Origin: Pachyseris speciosa
Taxonomy: Eukaryota; Cnidaria; Anthozoa; Scleractinia; Pachyseridae
Assembly: GCA_016490735.1 (NCBI GenBank)
Contig: JAEMWC010001233.1
Span: 25,001 to 89,000 of the forward strand
Reading direction: 5' to 3'
DNA length: 64,000 nt
Shown here: positions 21,201 through 33,800 of the stretch, piece after piece
Numbering within the stretch: position 1 is the first letter of the stretch
How the letters are laid out: each line of letters begins with the position of its first letter
Notes under the pieces: generated by a model
The model's input: only the letters and a program-made list of their open reading frames with translations
Database searches by the model: none
What the model was told of the DNA's origin: nothing
Made by a program: the position numbers and the translations under genes

Positions 21201-24200
21201 TATATCCACGAATTATTGGTTGAAAAGGGGCAGTGTTTTAGTTGTAAACCTTTCAACCTGCGCAATCAGTGTCCCGCAATCAGTGTTTTTCTTTGTAAGT
21301 TATGATTTCTGTTTTCAGGCGTCTCAATTTCAACAAACGCTTTCCCTGTTTTACTGTATATTCCGAGGGATCACGTTCAAAACGCGAACCCGGAACGCCG
21401 TCATTTTCCGTTACTGAGTAGTTAAAAAGTCCTTATATACAGAAATGGTAGTGAGGAATGTTTGTTTGTCTGAGTCTCGCGAGGGGTCTAACCGGCCGAG
21501 TGTAATCTATTTTTAGAAATTGGCCTCGGCGCTATTGAAAATTGCTCTTATGTGTTTTCTTATTCACGTTAATTTTATGAGACAAATGACATGCGAGGGA
21601 GTTGTAAGAATGATCTTAGTCACAAATGGGAAAGCTAACCTAAGGAATTCATATTTTTAATTCCTTTGTCAAAAGATTTACTCCTAAAAGCTTCAGCCTT
21701 AAGTCATGTATACCCACGTTTTAACAGAAAGGAGCAATGAAGAAAACAGAGCGTATGCAGTCCTTGCAAAAGCATATTAATTTTCCTACCTACAGGGGTT
21801 CTAGAACATGTATACATCATGTTCTGGACTTAATTTGATTGCAGTTCAAGGAGGGTATTTGAAATGCTAGACTCGTGACTCAGAAAAATTGAATTGATTA
21901 CTTTCAAGGTTACACGTCTACAAAGTTATAGTTGTCTCATTTTGCAATCTGAGTAGTTGCAAAAGAAGATCTGGACAACCAATTAGCTCTTTCGTCACTA
22001 TGGCCATGTTGATTTTTCATCAGTTACCACTGACGGAAAGAAATAGACCTCATAGTAAAAAAAAAAAAGGAAAAAAACGTGTAATGCCCCTTAGTTTAAC
22101 TGATCATCTTACAGCTGAACCTTTTTTAACATCTAGGGGGCTTCATTTATGGCAATGTATTGATCAGAAAGGAGCAGCAAGCCGTCCTGTTGCGTAGGGT
22201 TTGTTTCCTAAAGCGACGGCAACATCATCACTGGCGTGCTCGACCAAGTCCTCGCGCAACCTCAAGTTGCCGTCCTACTCGGGCAGTCCTGTTGCGTAAG
22301 GTCTCTAATGCAAGCCTAATACCCAGGGTAAGAATTCATGGTATCAGAAAGTCAAAACAGGTGTGGAGAATATACAGGAAAATGATGTCAATTTTCGCTT
22401 CGTATTTAATCGCCGAAATTTCGACTTTTTCGCGCGCAGACTAAACGCCTCCGCGTCTGTCTCGTTCAGCAAGGTTAAAAAATTGTATACTTGGCCAATT
22501 AACTACTGCATTTTAGTCCATTTTGGTGAAAAAAGTAATAACTGATTATGACTGGTTTCCTTGTTCTTGAAAATTCAAAAACGTCTGTAAAGGAATTACC
22601 GTAAAATTCCGAAAATGTGGACTTTTTGAGGGGCTTCTATATGGAGAGGCTTATTACATGAAGTAAATTTGCGTTTAGAAATCGCTTGCGCTTATAATTG
22701 GAGGGAAATTTGTCAATTTGATGTGCAGATGATAATGTAGAGTGTGTTCACTTGATGTCACGTCGGCCATGTTGGAAGAGAAAACAAAGAAATGGCGGCC
22801 ATGTCGGATGCGAAAAAGGTTCTTTGGGGAATTTAACTATATTTTTATACAATTTGTTTTTTCTTTTTTCTCCAGGAAGCCGATATGGCTGACGGTCACG
22901 TGAGTGAACACTCTCTATTGGGGCATCAATTAGAACTGCATGACAGCGTAATTCGGCTCTATAAATATGCCAAATTAAAAAACAACAGTAATATTATAGA
23001 CTATGGAATAGTAGCTTTAAGTTCATAGAGTCTGAAAGCTCACTGGGCGTCAGTCTTGTACACTTGGGATACCGCACGGTGTGTGTTATGATGCGTAATG
23101 TGCAATTTACTACCTTTCTTTATCGGTTTCCTCGGCTTCCCCAGGGGCTTATATTCCGAGGGGCTTATTATAGGAGGCTTTTTTTCGTTTGAATTTGGGA
23201 GGGGGGGGAGGGGGGGGGGCTTGTATTAGGAGGGGCATATTTTCGGAATTTTACGGATTGTGACCTTAACAATAGCATAATCAAAGGTACACAAAAATAG
23301 GTAAACATAGTTACAACCGTAACAGTCATACTATGAACTATCAGCCATTTTTGTAAGACATTTTATTCATGAAGAGTTCTAAAATTGACTCAGTTTTATG
23401 CTGCCAATGCACAATAAAATTCAGTTTCCTACATGCTTCGGTGATAACTAAAGGCGTTACATGATGCCCAGGGCCTTGTTTGAAAGCCGATTAAGGCTAA
23501 GCCAGAATTTAGAGTTAACCAAAGTTTTCCTCTTGCTCGTTGAGAAGGTTTCAAAAATCAAATTTTACGCTTAAAGTAAAGTTAAATTACAGCCAAAACT
23601 TAAGAGTGAAAATGAACAGTAACTAAACTGGACTCAAAGCTTACTCTAACTCGGGATTAGCTTAATCATACTTTGAACAACTGGGCCATGGCCGCAAGGG
23701 CCTCACTAGGTCTATAACTTTTTCCAGGTTTACAAACTCAGACGCGTCGTTGTTTACATTTAGCAGATTGCAAGTATTCCTTCGAAAGTACACAAATGTC
23801 ATACGAACTAGTTAATTGAAGACCTGAAACATTTTATTACCTGCAACCAGACACTTCTGAGCCAGTGTAGCCACTTCTGTTCCTAAAGATCCTGTCCACC
23901 TAAATAAAGCTAAACAACCACATCAGAAATAAGCTTTAAGGGGAAGTGCATCAGAACGTTACTAAAACCTTGCAAAATCTGATACAGTACACAAACAGCT
24001 GTCAGCTACGTACCCAGATAAATTAAACATAGCTCGACAAACGACACCAAAAGTCTTCATCTTTAAAACAAACTAACAAAGTTACCTCATTTGTAAATTT
24101 CCTCAACAAGGATCCTTTGGTGCAATCTTCACTTGTGATGATGGTCACTGAGAGGTAAATATCTGTGCCGCCAATGACTGTAACAAAATGAACCCACTTA

Positions 24201-24814
24201 CGTGATCATTATGAATATATTTTTGTGGATGAGCTAGGAGATTACTACGTGCATCTATCATAGGTCTTCTATGAGTCAACTCGTGAATTTTATTAGTTGA
24301 ATAATATAAGTCCCTGATTACGGCAGTATGTATGAAAACAGTTTTGTCTGTCGTATTCCAATCTAAAACAGCAACATAAAGGAACTGCAAACAGCTTGAC
24401 ATTTAGCTTCCTTGGAGATGTGATCTTCGGAATGAGTTAAATTTTCCTCGCCAATGTGTGTGGTTTTGATTACTTTGTCAGGAAATGTTAGCCAAAAGCT
24501 ACAAGAGAGAAGCGTGACACTTTACATTTTACACATGATTAATTATTTGTACGGTCAAGTTTTATGTGCATGCTTCTTCAAAACAAGACTAAGTCTTCTT
24601 TATCTGTTCCCCTTATCCCAGACAAAATTATGAATAGAAAGTTCCTCTTTTTCTGTATATCTTTTGCTAGTCTTTTGTAGCACATTGATGAAATTGATTT
24701 TTTTCATTTGGCACGCTGTTTTCGTGATTGTAAATTTCTGTTTTAAAGCTTCAATGTTTGATAAGGGAACCACTTTTGCAAAATGTTGCCCATGTGAATG
24801 CACTGGTCAAAGGA

Positions 24815-24878
<64 letters not shown>

Positions 24879-27800
24879 TTACAGCTCATCAACTGACCGA
24901 TTGAGCGAGCGAGTGAATCTTTTCCTTAACAAACAGGTTTAATAAAAAATTCAATAAAAAGCAACCAAAATGCACTTATTGCCTCTTTAAAAACAAAAGC
25001 TACAGTATCTACTGTAGTTTAGGGAATATTATTATGCATTGGTGCCACTATCTCAATTCTGATTGGCTAAAAACACGCAGCTAATTATTACTGGCACTGT
25101 TTTCGTTACGTCACACCTACAGACGATAGGTTTTATACATTTAGAAGTGACGTCATACCTACAGACAATAGATTTTATACTTGCAGAAGTGACGTCATTT
25201 TGCAGACAGTAGTTTTACACACGCGAGAAACGCGTTTACCTTGCTGAAGCTTTCCCGGAATTGAATTGCAGAAGGTTTTACCAAAACGGTTCTGTGTTCA
25301 GTCAAAAGTTTATTTTTACTTCTAAACATGTTTTGGAGTGAGTCTTTGTAAACCTTTGGAATGCGCTGCAACTTTTAGGTTGTAATCTCACAAATAAAGT
25401 TGTTTACAAGTTGACGTAGCACGTTTAGTTTCTTTTAAGTGCTCTTGTTTTTACAAACGCTTCAGTTTATGCATAATAAAACAACTATTGGATTCGGTAA
25501 TCACATGATAGCGAGAATTATCATGGTCTCGGTTTGTGTTTTTTTGCGTGTTTATGGACCTCGGCTTCGTCTCGGTCCATAAACACGCAAAAAAAGAACT
25601 TGACCAATATCCCGCCATCTTGACCTCACGCTTGACCAATAACCCACATATATCATGCTTATACATTATATTGTTACAAATACTGTCCCAAGACACTTCC
25701 CTCCACACCCGAACAGATGTATATGACTAGTGGACGTTTGACTGGACCCAACCCAATAAAAATAAAATCTAAGAACTGGAAGAATTGGAAAATGTTAGAG
25801 GTACATTACAACGAATTCTTAACGAGCAAGCCACATTTATTATCTATAAGCAACGAAAATGATAAAATATTTTATCCCAACCCACACCTTTTATTTAACC
25901 ACTTTTCATTTAGCCTAATTTATTGGAAAAAATTATCCCAACTATAACTTTCATTATTTGTTGGTTTTCTATGCTTCCAATATCTCTTGCAGAATTTCGA
26001 TGGAAACTGTTAGTAATATTATTTTAAAACTTGCGAGATAGTTGCCTTTAAGTCCCTAGATCCACTCACCAAGACTGGTAGTTGCTGCAGCCTGAGCTAT
26101 TTCATTTGCTGCGGTGCAGGTGTAGTTAGCCCTTGATGTCCGCACGTTTGAAATATTTAGGAAGCTGTTATCACACACACTTTCTTGGACATTGCATGGT
26201 TCCCAGGTAATTGTAGGAAGAGGATATGCTTCTACTTGGCAGTGAAGGTACGCATCCCCTCTCTGGCAACATCATGCTTTTCTTTAAGTGTAATCCTCGG
26301 AGAAACTGAGGTAAAACAAAATTTAATGAGTAGTATTGGGCAAGATATCGTGATTTGGCAGTGGCGAGCAGATCAATCATTTGCCAAAGCCGAAGGCTGA
26401 AGCAAATAATTGATCTCAGTGTGCGAGACACCGGCAAATCACGAATTGTTTTTCCTAAAATCGAGTTTAATAATAGCTTTATCATTCGATCACCGAGCTT
26501 GTTTCTCATAATTATTTTCGAGAAGCGTTTATTTTCTCGGAATTTGAAGAGCACAGACGCGTGGACACAACTACGTATGAGCAGAATATATCATATACTA
26601 CTCACTTATTTCACCATATCTGCACTATGGTATCTGTGCTAGGGGCCAGCGTGCCAAAACTTATCTCTGTAAATTATTGGTATTACTGAAACGAGCTCAT
26701 CGCCTGATATCCTTCATTAAACTAAGAGAGCATGTATTACTGTAGTTTCTAGAAACCACTGAAACAACTACCCATATCATTCTTGTATTGTGACCAAATT
26801 AATCAACTAACGTACATGTATGATGTACACAAAAAAATGTAGTGCCAGAAAATATCATCAGTATGTTTAAAAAGTGACTGACCAATATCGAGCTACAATC
26901 TTCGTCAATTTTACTTGGGAAAATTTGAGGATCGTGAGGCTTAAAGTGTATGTTGTCCTTGACTACCTTAACCGTTCATTGGCGTGGGTGTTTTCTCCTC
27001 CCCCTCCCCCAGTTCAATGTTGGATGTTTAGCGGTTAAAAAAAGCACACAAAGTGTGTGTTTTGATTCAAGATTGACCTAACATTTTGCAATATTTATGC
27101 ACTAAATTAATAACATGGTTGTTGTTGTTGTCGTTGTTCAAAGGCGAGCGTGGAGTGATGCGAAACGCAACCGCACGCAATTTAGAGTTTTATCTGATAA
27201 GATTAGCCTATTCCCGAGCGTGTGATACATTATAATCATGCGTAACGCGACGAGAAAAATGATAATGTAACAGTTTCACCACACAACAGGCGTTCATGAA
27301 CAAGTGTATTAGCTTTAAGCTTCAAAGCGAGGCATACATTCCATAACGGTTTTCAACTCACTAATTATGTACAAATTTATCATATGCAAGCTGCTATACA
27401 CAGTGGTGGTCATCCAAGATGTTTTACAGTCGAGTAAAGGATGAATTGAATCAATACTCACACAATACAATGATCCCAATATTCCTTTCTTTTGATCCAA
27501 GTTCATTTTCCGCTATGCATTTGTAAGTTGTTCCATTTTCCTCTCTTGTCAAGTTTGGTAGAATAAGGATTGGTGACTTAGAAATGACGGCTTTGCTTCC
27601 TTGTTTGGTCCATGTAATTTTTGGACGTGGATTGCCATTGGCAATACAGGAAAGGACAGTTCCGTTTCCCTCCACAACTTCATGAGCTGATGATGCGGAA
27701 TCAATCTCAGGGGGATCTATAGCAATTAATTAGACTAGAAGTAAATGTTTGCACAAATAAGGCAAAGATTATAAGACGAGGTTGCGAACTGAAGCATGGA

Positions 27801-30800
27801 GCAGCAAGAATAAAGCTTAATTTGAGAATCCAAAGAATAAAGCAACCTATCTATCTAAGCTTCTGAATGCGCGATTCTGTCCTTCCTAGAATATCCATTA
27901 ATAGCACCTGTAAAAAATACGCAGAACTAGTAATGGTACACTTACACAAAGGCAACTCAGGACACCAAAGATCTACATATCCAAGAAAGTCAACTTACAG
28001 TGTACACGAATTGTACAGATTTTAGTTCCGTTGTTATTTCCATTGTCATTCCAAGCAAGGCATTCATAACCTCCAGATTCATTCCTTTTGATAGCTTCAA
28101 TAACAAGGGAGCCACTACGTGAAAGAATTTCCCCAGTGCTTGTTCTTATCCATGCAATATTGGGTGAAGGGTCCCCGGTGGCATTGCAAAAAAGTGTTAC
28201 TTTAGAACCCTCGATGAGTGGAGTAGAACATGGTTCTTTAGCTGGAAGAGATTCACTGAGAAATAAATGTCACGTCATAATACAGGTGCATCAAAATACT
28301 TCCGTTAAATTGGGAGATATGGCTGCAAATGATCAAACCCTGAATGTACACCCAAATATTTCTTCCAGACTGTTTAATAAATTATTAATTAAGCAGGTAC
28401 CACATAGACCAGATTTCTATTTTATTGAGGAGGTCGAAACCTGTTTTTAACGAACGATTGTAATAGATATTTCATAGCAAAGTTGAAATTTCCACCTTTC
28501 ACAAAGGTGTCATCATTGATTCAAAGCTGATACCAGACAGTGGCTCTTAGCTGATGTATTGAACGAGCCTGATATTATAAAGGCAAGAATTGTTTAATAC
28601 TCACACATGCCACTCAATGAGCTCCCATAGCCACTGTTGTATCCATATGAAGCAGGATATCTCGCTGTCCCAGGGTAAGACACGACGGGGTGATATCCAC
28701 GTCCATCAGCTTCAGATCTCCTCTGCCTTCCCAGACGAAGAGTGTCAGATGCAGAGAGTACAATATTTAGGCTTTCTTCCTTAGTCCAAGTAATGGTTTG
28801 TAGATTACCGGTGGCATTCCAAACCTGGGTTATGCTACTGTTTTCAACCAAATCTTGAAATAATGGGACTAACACAATTTCAGGAGGGTCTACAGGAAAT
28901 AGAAAATGACAATCGTAAATTAGGGTATAAGGGTCAAAGTTAATTAAGCAACAAATATCTTCAGGATCGAGAAAACATGGAGAAGTATTTGAGTATTAAA
29001 ACTCTTGAAGTTTGAGGTCTAATTGCCATTGCCATTGCCATTCCAAGCCATACACACGTAACTGCCATATTAATTTCTCCTAATAGCATCTATGGAAACT
29101 GTTTGGTCATGTGATAGAGTTTGCCCTGTACTTTCTCTGATCGGCATTATACTGGGCAAAGGGTAACCAATAACACTGCAAGAAAGTATTGCATGCCACC
29201 CTCAGCAACTAGACTAGAACATTGCTTTATTGCCACACTTGGGCGTCTGAAAGAAATGTAATGTAGCATTATCACAGTCAAGGATACATCGTCGTGTGCG
29301 CTTATTAAGATGTATCCTTTGACTTCAAAACGAGGCTTGAAACTTCTAAAAACACAACTCCAGTTACTAAACAAAACGTAAGAACGTTGACGTTTTACTC
29401 CCACTCTCGACAAAAGGGTGAGATCGAGATTTAATCAGTACTTACACAATACAGTAATCATTGGAGAAGCTTCTTTCGACCCAAGAAAATTTTGCACTTT
29501 GCATTTGTACAGAGCTCCATTATCTTCTCTCGTCAGGCTTCGTACAGTTAGAATCTGTGATGAAGAGATGACATCACTGCTTCCTTGCTTAGTCCAAGTA
29601 CATGTAATATTTGGTGGTGGATTGCCAGTAGCAATACAAAACAAGGTCAGTCCACTACCCTCAACAACTTCTAGGCCCAACGGGACAGCGATGAGCTCTG
29701 GAGGATCTACAACAAACGTTAAAAACGACCAACAGCAGGTTTAGTAAATTAAATGTAATATATTCTAATGGTGTTTAAAAAGAGAAAACATGAATCACAT
29801 ATTTTAATATAAAAAAAATTTTTCTGTAATCAGAGCGTGATTAAAAAACTTAAATTAAAGTAGAATATTTCGTTCGGATCAACCGAACTTCGTCAGCCAC
29901 AATACAAATTTGAATGTTAAGAAGGGTTTTATAAAGGTCCCGAGGGAGCTACATGTAAGATGGTGTCATAGATGCTGGATAATTCAAAGCCACTGTCCCT
30001 GTTCAAGGAGGGCTTACATGTACGTAATTGTGATCTTAATGAATTGAAAGGTTTGTGTACAAGTGTAATCTCGTGTGATTTGAATGCTCTTTGGAGGCGT
30101 TCAGAAATGCCCTTGAAGTATGGCATTGAAGCATAAATTCTCTTCTCATTAACAGATTCTTAGGGATCTCTCGAGGGCGATCCGGAGCTCGGTATTGTTA
30201 GCATCCAATCAGGATAATTATTGGCTTTCAAGGTTTCCTTAACGTGTTGAATTTCCTTTACTTTGTCGGCTTCTTCGGACACCAAAGTGTGAGCTCGGAG
30301 TAGTAGAGTGTTAACTATTACACTTGTACACAAGCCTTTCAATTCCTTAAGACAATACTTCCCCCAAAATAGAAAATTTCTCTCTCTTCCCCTCACATTA
30401 CGATACACCGAAATCCAACACTTAATTAGTACCACATTGGCAAAACTATGCACATCTTTCCTTTTTTTTTCTCTTTTATTTCACCATCAACTGTTTCCTT
30501 TTCTTTTTTTTTTAGCAATTGTTTAAAAATGGAAAGGTAATGTTTTTTTTAATGTTATGTACCATAACTTAGTGCATCATAATGTTGTGAAGTTATGTAA
30601 TTGATTATAAATGAAATAAATTAAAAAAAAGATAACAATTAGTTCGGGTTAAAAACAAAACAGAAAATCTTAGAAAGTGTGGAATAGTCTATCATATCCA
30701 ATGCAAACAATGTGACAAATACTATGTGGGCGAAACGTTTCGGTTATTGGAAACTTGAGTAAAGGAACATCTTTGTACAAAATCGTCAGCTGTTCGTGAA

Positions 30801-33800
30801 CATTGCCACCTCACAGGTCATTCGGTGGATTCCAGTAAAACAAAAGTTCTTGCCACAGAAAGTAACACTTTCAAACGCAGCATAAGGGAGGCAGTTGAGA
30901 TAAGATTACGTAAGCCCTCCTTGAACAGAGACAATGCCCTCGAATTAGCCAGCATCTCTGACACCATCAGTTAGTTCCCTCGGAACCTTTATATAACCCT
31001 TCTTAACATTCAAATTTGTATTGTGGCTGACGAAGTTCGGTTTTTCCGAACGAAATACTCCACTTTAAGTTTTTTAATTGCTCTCTGAGTACAGAAAAAC
31101 AAAATTATATTTTAATAGGTGGTTTGCATGTTACGTCATCGCCGCCATGCTGGTGGACATAAACAATAGATCTCTCATTAGCCCTGTTTTGTTCGTCCAC
31201 CAGCATTTGTTCGTTTCACCATTATTATTTGTGTCTCTAGAGATTGACTGCTGCCCACCTATTGTGAGTAAGTGCCCGTTTACCACGAAGAGGTAGATTT
31301 CAAAATATTTCTTGAAAGGAAAAGATCATAGTATTATTTTATGGCAATATTTTAAAGACACAATGAAAAATGTCACCTAACCGTAATCCTAACTGCAACC
31401 TAATGATTGATTGACACTTAGAGCTTCACTCCCTTCCTCAGGGAGGGGGTTGTGTGGAGAAATATCAATAACACTAGAGTTTCTCATACGGCACTCCTAA
31501 AGCTGGAGTTTTTCTGTCCTTTTCTGGATTGCTTAAGCCTTTGAAATCGATCAAAAGTAAAACAGTTCTTCAGCTGCAATTAAATGCAGGAAGAGAATGA
31601 CTCACTGAACTACACGCAGAGATTAAAGACAAAAGCAACGAGAAAGAACATTTTTTAAACTCAATTGAGCAACTGCACACTGGGAAAGGATCAGATGGTG
31701 AGGAAGACTTGCAGACAAAGAAAAAGCAGTTGCATGATGGATGACTTGATGACACAAACACAATCGAGACAGATGAAAATGGGACTGGAAAATAATGAGT
31801 AACGGCCGAGAATAAGAAGAAATAGTAATAGAGCAAGAACAACGTCTCAAAAAAACCGAACTGCGGAAGGATATGAGAATAACCCATCAAGAATTGACAG
31901 AAGCAAGAGAAAAATAGGACGAAATTTAAGGGAAAGAGTAATTGTGGATAGAGCAACAACTAATCATCATTGAATTAGCCAAAAAAGAACTGAAAACCAC
32001 GAGTGAGGTATCACTGAATGCCAACGGTACATTATTGTACTATAGTTGACAATATCATTGCATACAGGAATTGAAAATAGCGAGGAAACAAATTAATAAA
32101 TTTCAATGATTTTCTTAAGCTAACCCTAACCCATCGAAATAATATGCTAATTGCTCCCTCGCATTGTTTAATAATAAAACTTTCATTTTTTTTTCTAATG
32201 GAGCTCTGCAGTATCCATCCAAGGATATACACTGTATTATTTAAGAAGCAATGAATTTCATGAGAACATTATCACGCCAAGTGAAACAGCTTTTCGTTAA
32301 GAAAAATAGACCTTGACGCTAAAACATGCCAACTTTTCGTTTTTATTATTTTTCTTTTTAAATCAATTTAGGCATTTCCTTTTTACGGGCCCTTAAAAGG
32401 GAAATTTAATTTAAATGATGATGCAACATTTAAAAATATCCAACAGAATATGATATAGCATATCTTGGAGGAATTCTAGTTTGCTAACTCCATCAAACTG
32501 ACCATTAACAATTATTTTAAGAAAAAACTTTACTGTACCTGTTATGATCATATGACCCGTACGGCCCCGCGCGCACTTTCATTGTGAAACTATTGAGAAA
32601 ATGCCCGTATGAGGGCCGTACGCCTTTGCGCAAGCAGGACCAGAAAAAGCCGTACGGCCCTGCTAGGAAAACGTACGGCACGAGTGATACGAATTTAGGG
32701 GATTTCGTCGCATCTAACCATGTAAATTGATTTTACAACCAGAGAACAAATACTAACAACATATTAGATCAATTTTCTGTGCAAATTTGCCGATTTTTTG
32801 TAACAAACTTCATCTTCTACGTGCCCATGGCGCACAGACCTCGCTGCGCTCGGTCCGTATGTCATGACCTCGCGCCAAATATCTTTCCGTCTGGCCCAAC
32901 CTAACTCAGTCAATAAGTACATATATGTGAGACCATCAAGGCTTTACGCTCGGTTAATAACACATACACAAACTGAACATGTATGCCTATAACGATTAAG
33001 TAAGGTCTCACCAAAGAGAAAAAGTGTATACGTACTATTCAATTTTCCCCAAACAATGCATATATGACATAAAATTCAAACACACTTACAAAAGACAGTA
33101 ATCATGGTAACAGCTTGTTGTGACCCAAGGTAGTTTTCCACTTTACATCTGTATGTGGCTCCGTTGTCTTCCCTTGTTAGGCCAATCAGATTCAGGGTGT
33201 CAGATGTAGAGAGCAGTGCGTTGTTTCCAAGTCTAGTCCACGTAATACTGGGTTTGGGGTTACCAGTAGCATTACACAGCAAGGTGACCTCACCGCCCTC
33301 GATAACTTCTTGATTAATTTTTGATGAATCAGTAGTGATCTTTGGAGGATCTGTTATTTTTAAAACATTTCAAAGTAAGCTATTTTTTATCTTTGCTAAA
33401 AATAATTATGATTGCTCCCATGACAGCATAGCAACATTTTCATCTGCTCACTCTTTTCAAATCGCCTAAGTGATAACCATAGAGTTTTAACACGCATAAT
33501 TCTAAGGGTGGTGATAAGTCTAATAACCATTCGCTATCAGTTCTGTCAGTCGTACACTGTATGTGTTTTTCTTCTATCTGACAAAATATATTTGCGTGTA
33601 CCAAAAAGGTTCACAAACAAAGAAGTTAAAGGGTGGGCATGGGTAAAACTAAACAACTTAGCACTTAAAATTAGAACTATGTGGCGCCAATATGACGGTG
33701 GGAGAGGCCAGGTAAAGAAATGAACCAGACTCCCCATGCAACTATGTATGTTAAATATTCTTCAGAAATGTTGAAATGGCAATACTCACAACATCGATAT

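Larger units (their letters stand above)
29846..31085. mobile_element. Penelope-like element fragments in head-to-head foldback
   Basis: The outer ends (about 29846-30010 and 30890-31085) are inverted copies. The minus-strand half encodes the end of a Penelope reverse transcriptase and linker: LLLRAHTLVSEEADKVKEIQ, NNYPDWML, MPYFKGISERLQRAFKS, LVHKPFNSLRSQL. It then jumps to the C-terminal CKPSLNRDSGFELSSIYDTI, missing the endonuclease. The plus-strand half repeats LVHKPFNSLRQYF at about 30320 and carries the GIY-YIG endonuclease. Inverted or tandem partial copies are typical of this class. It sits in the gene A intron between Ig 1 and Ig 2. Confidence 0.75.

Noticed and set aside
28242..28255. 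Upstream AG as acceptor for gene A Ig 4
   Set aside because: It would enter in phase 2 after a phase 1 donor; the AG before 28241 keeps phase and matches copy B.
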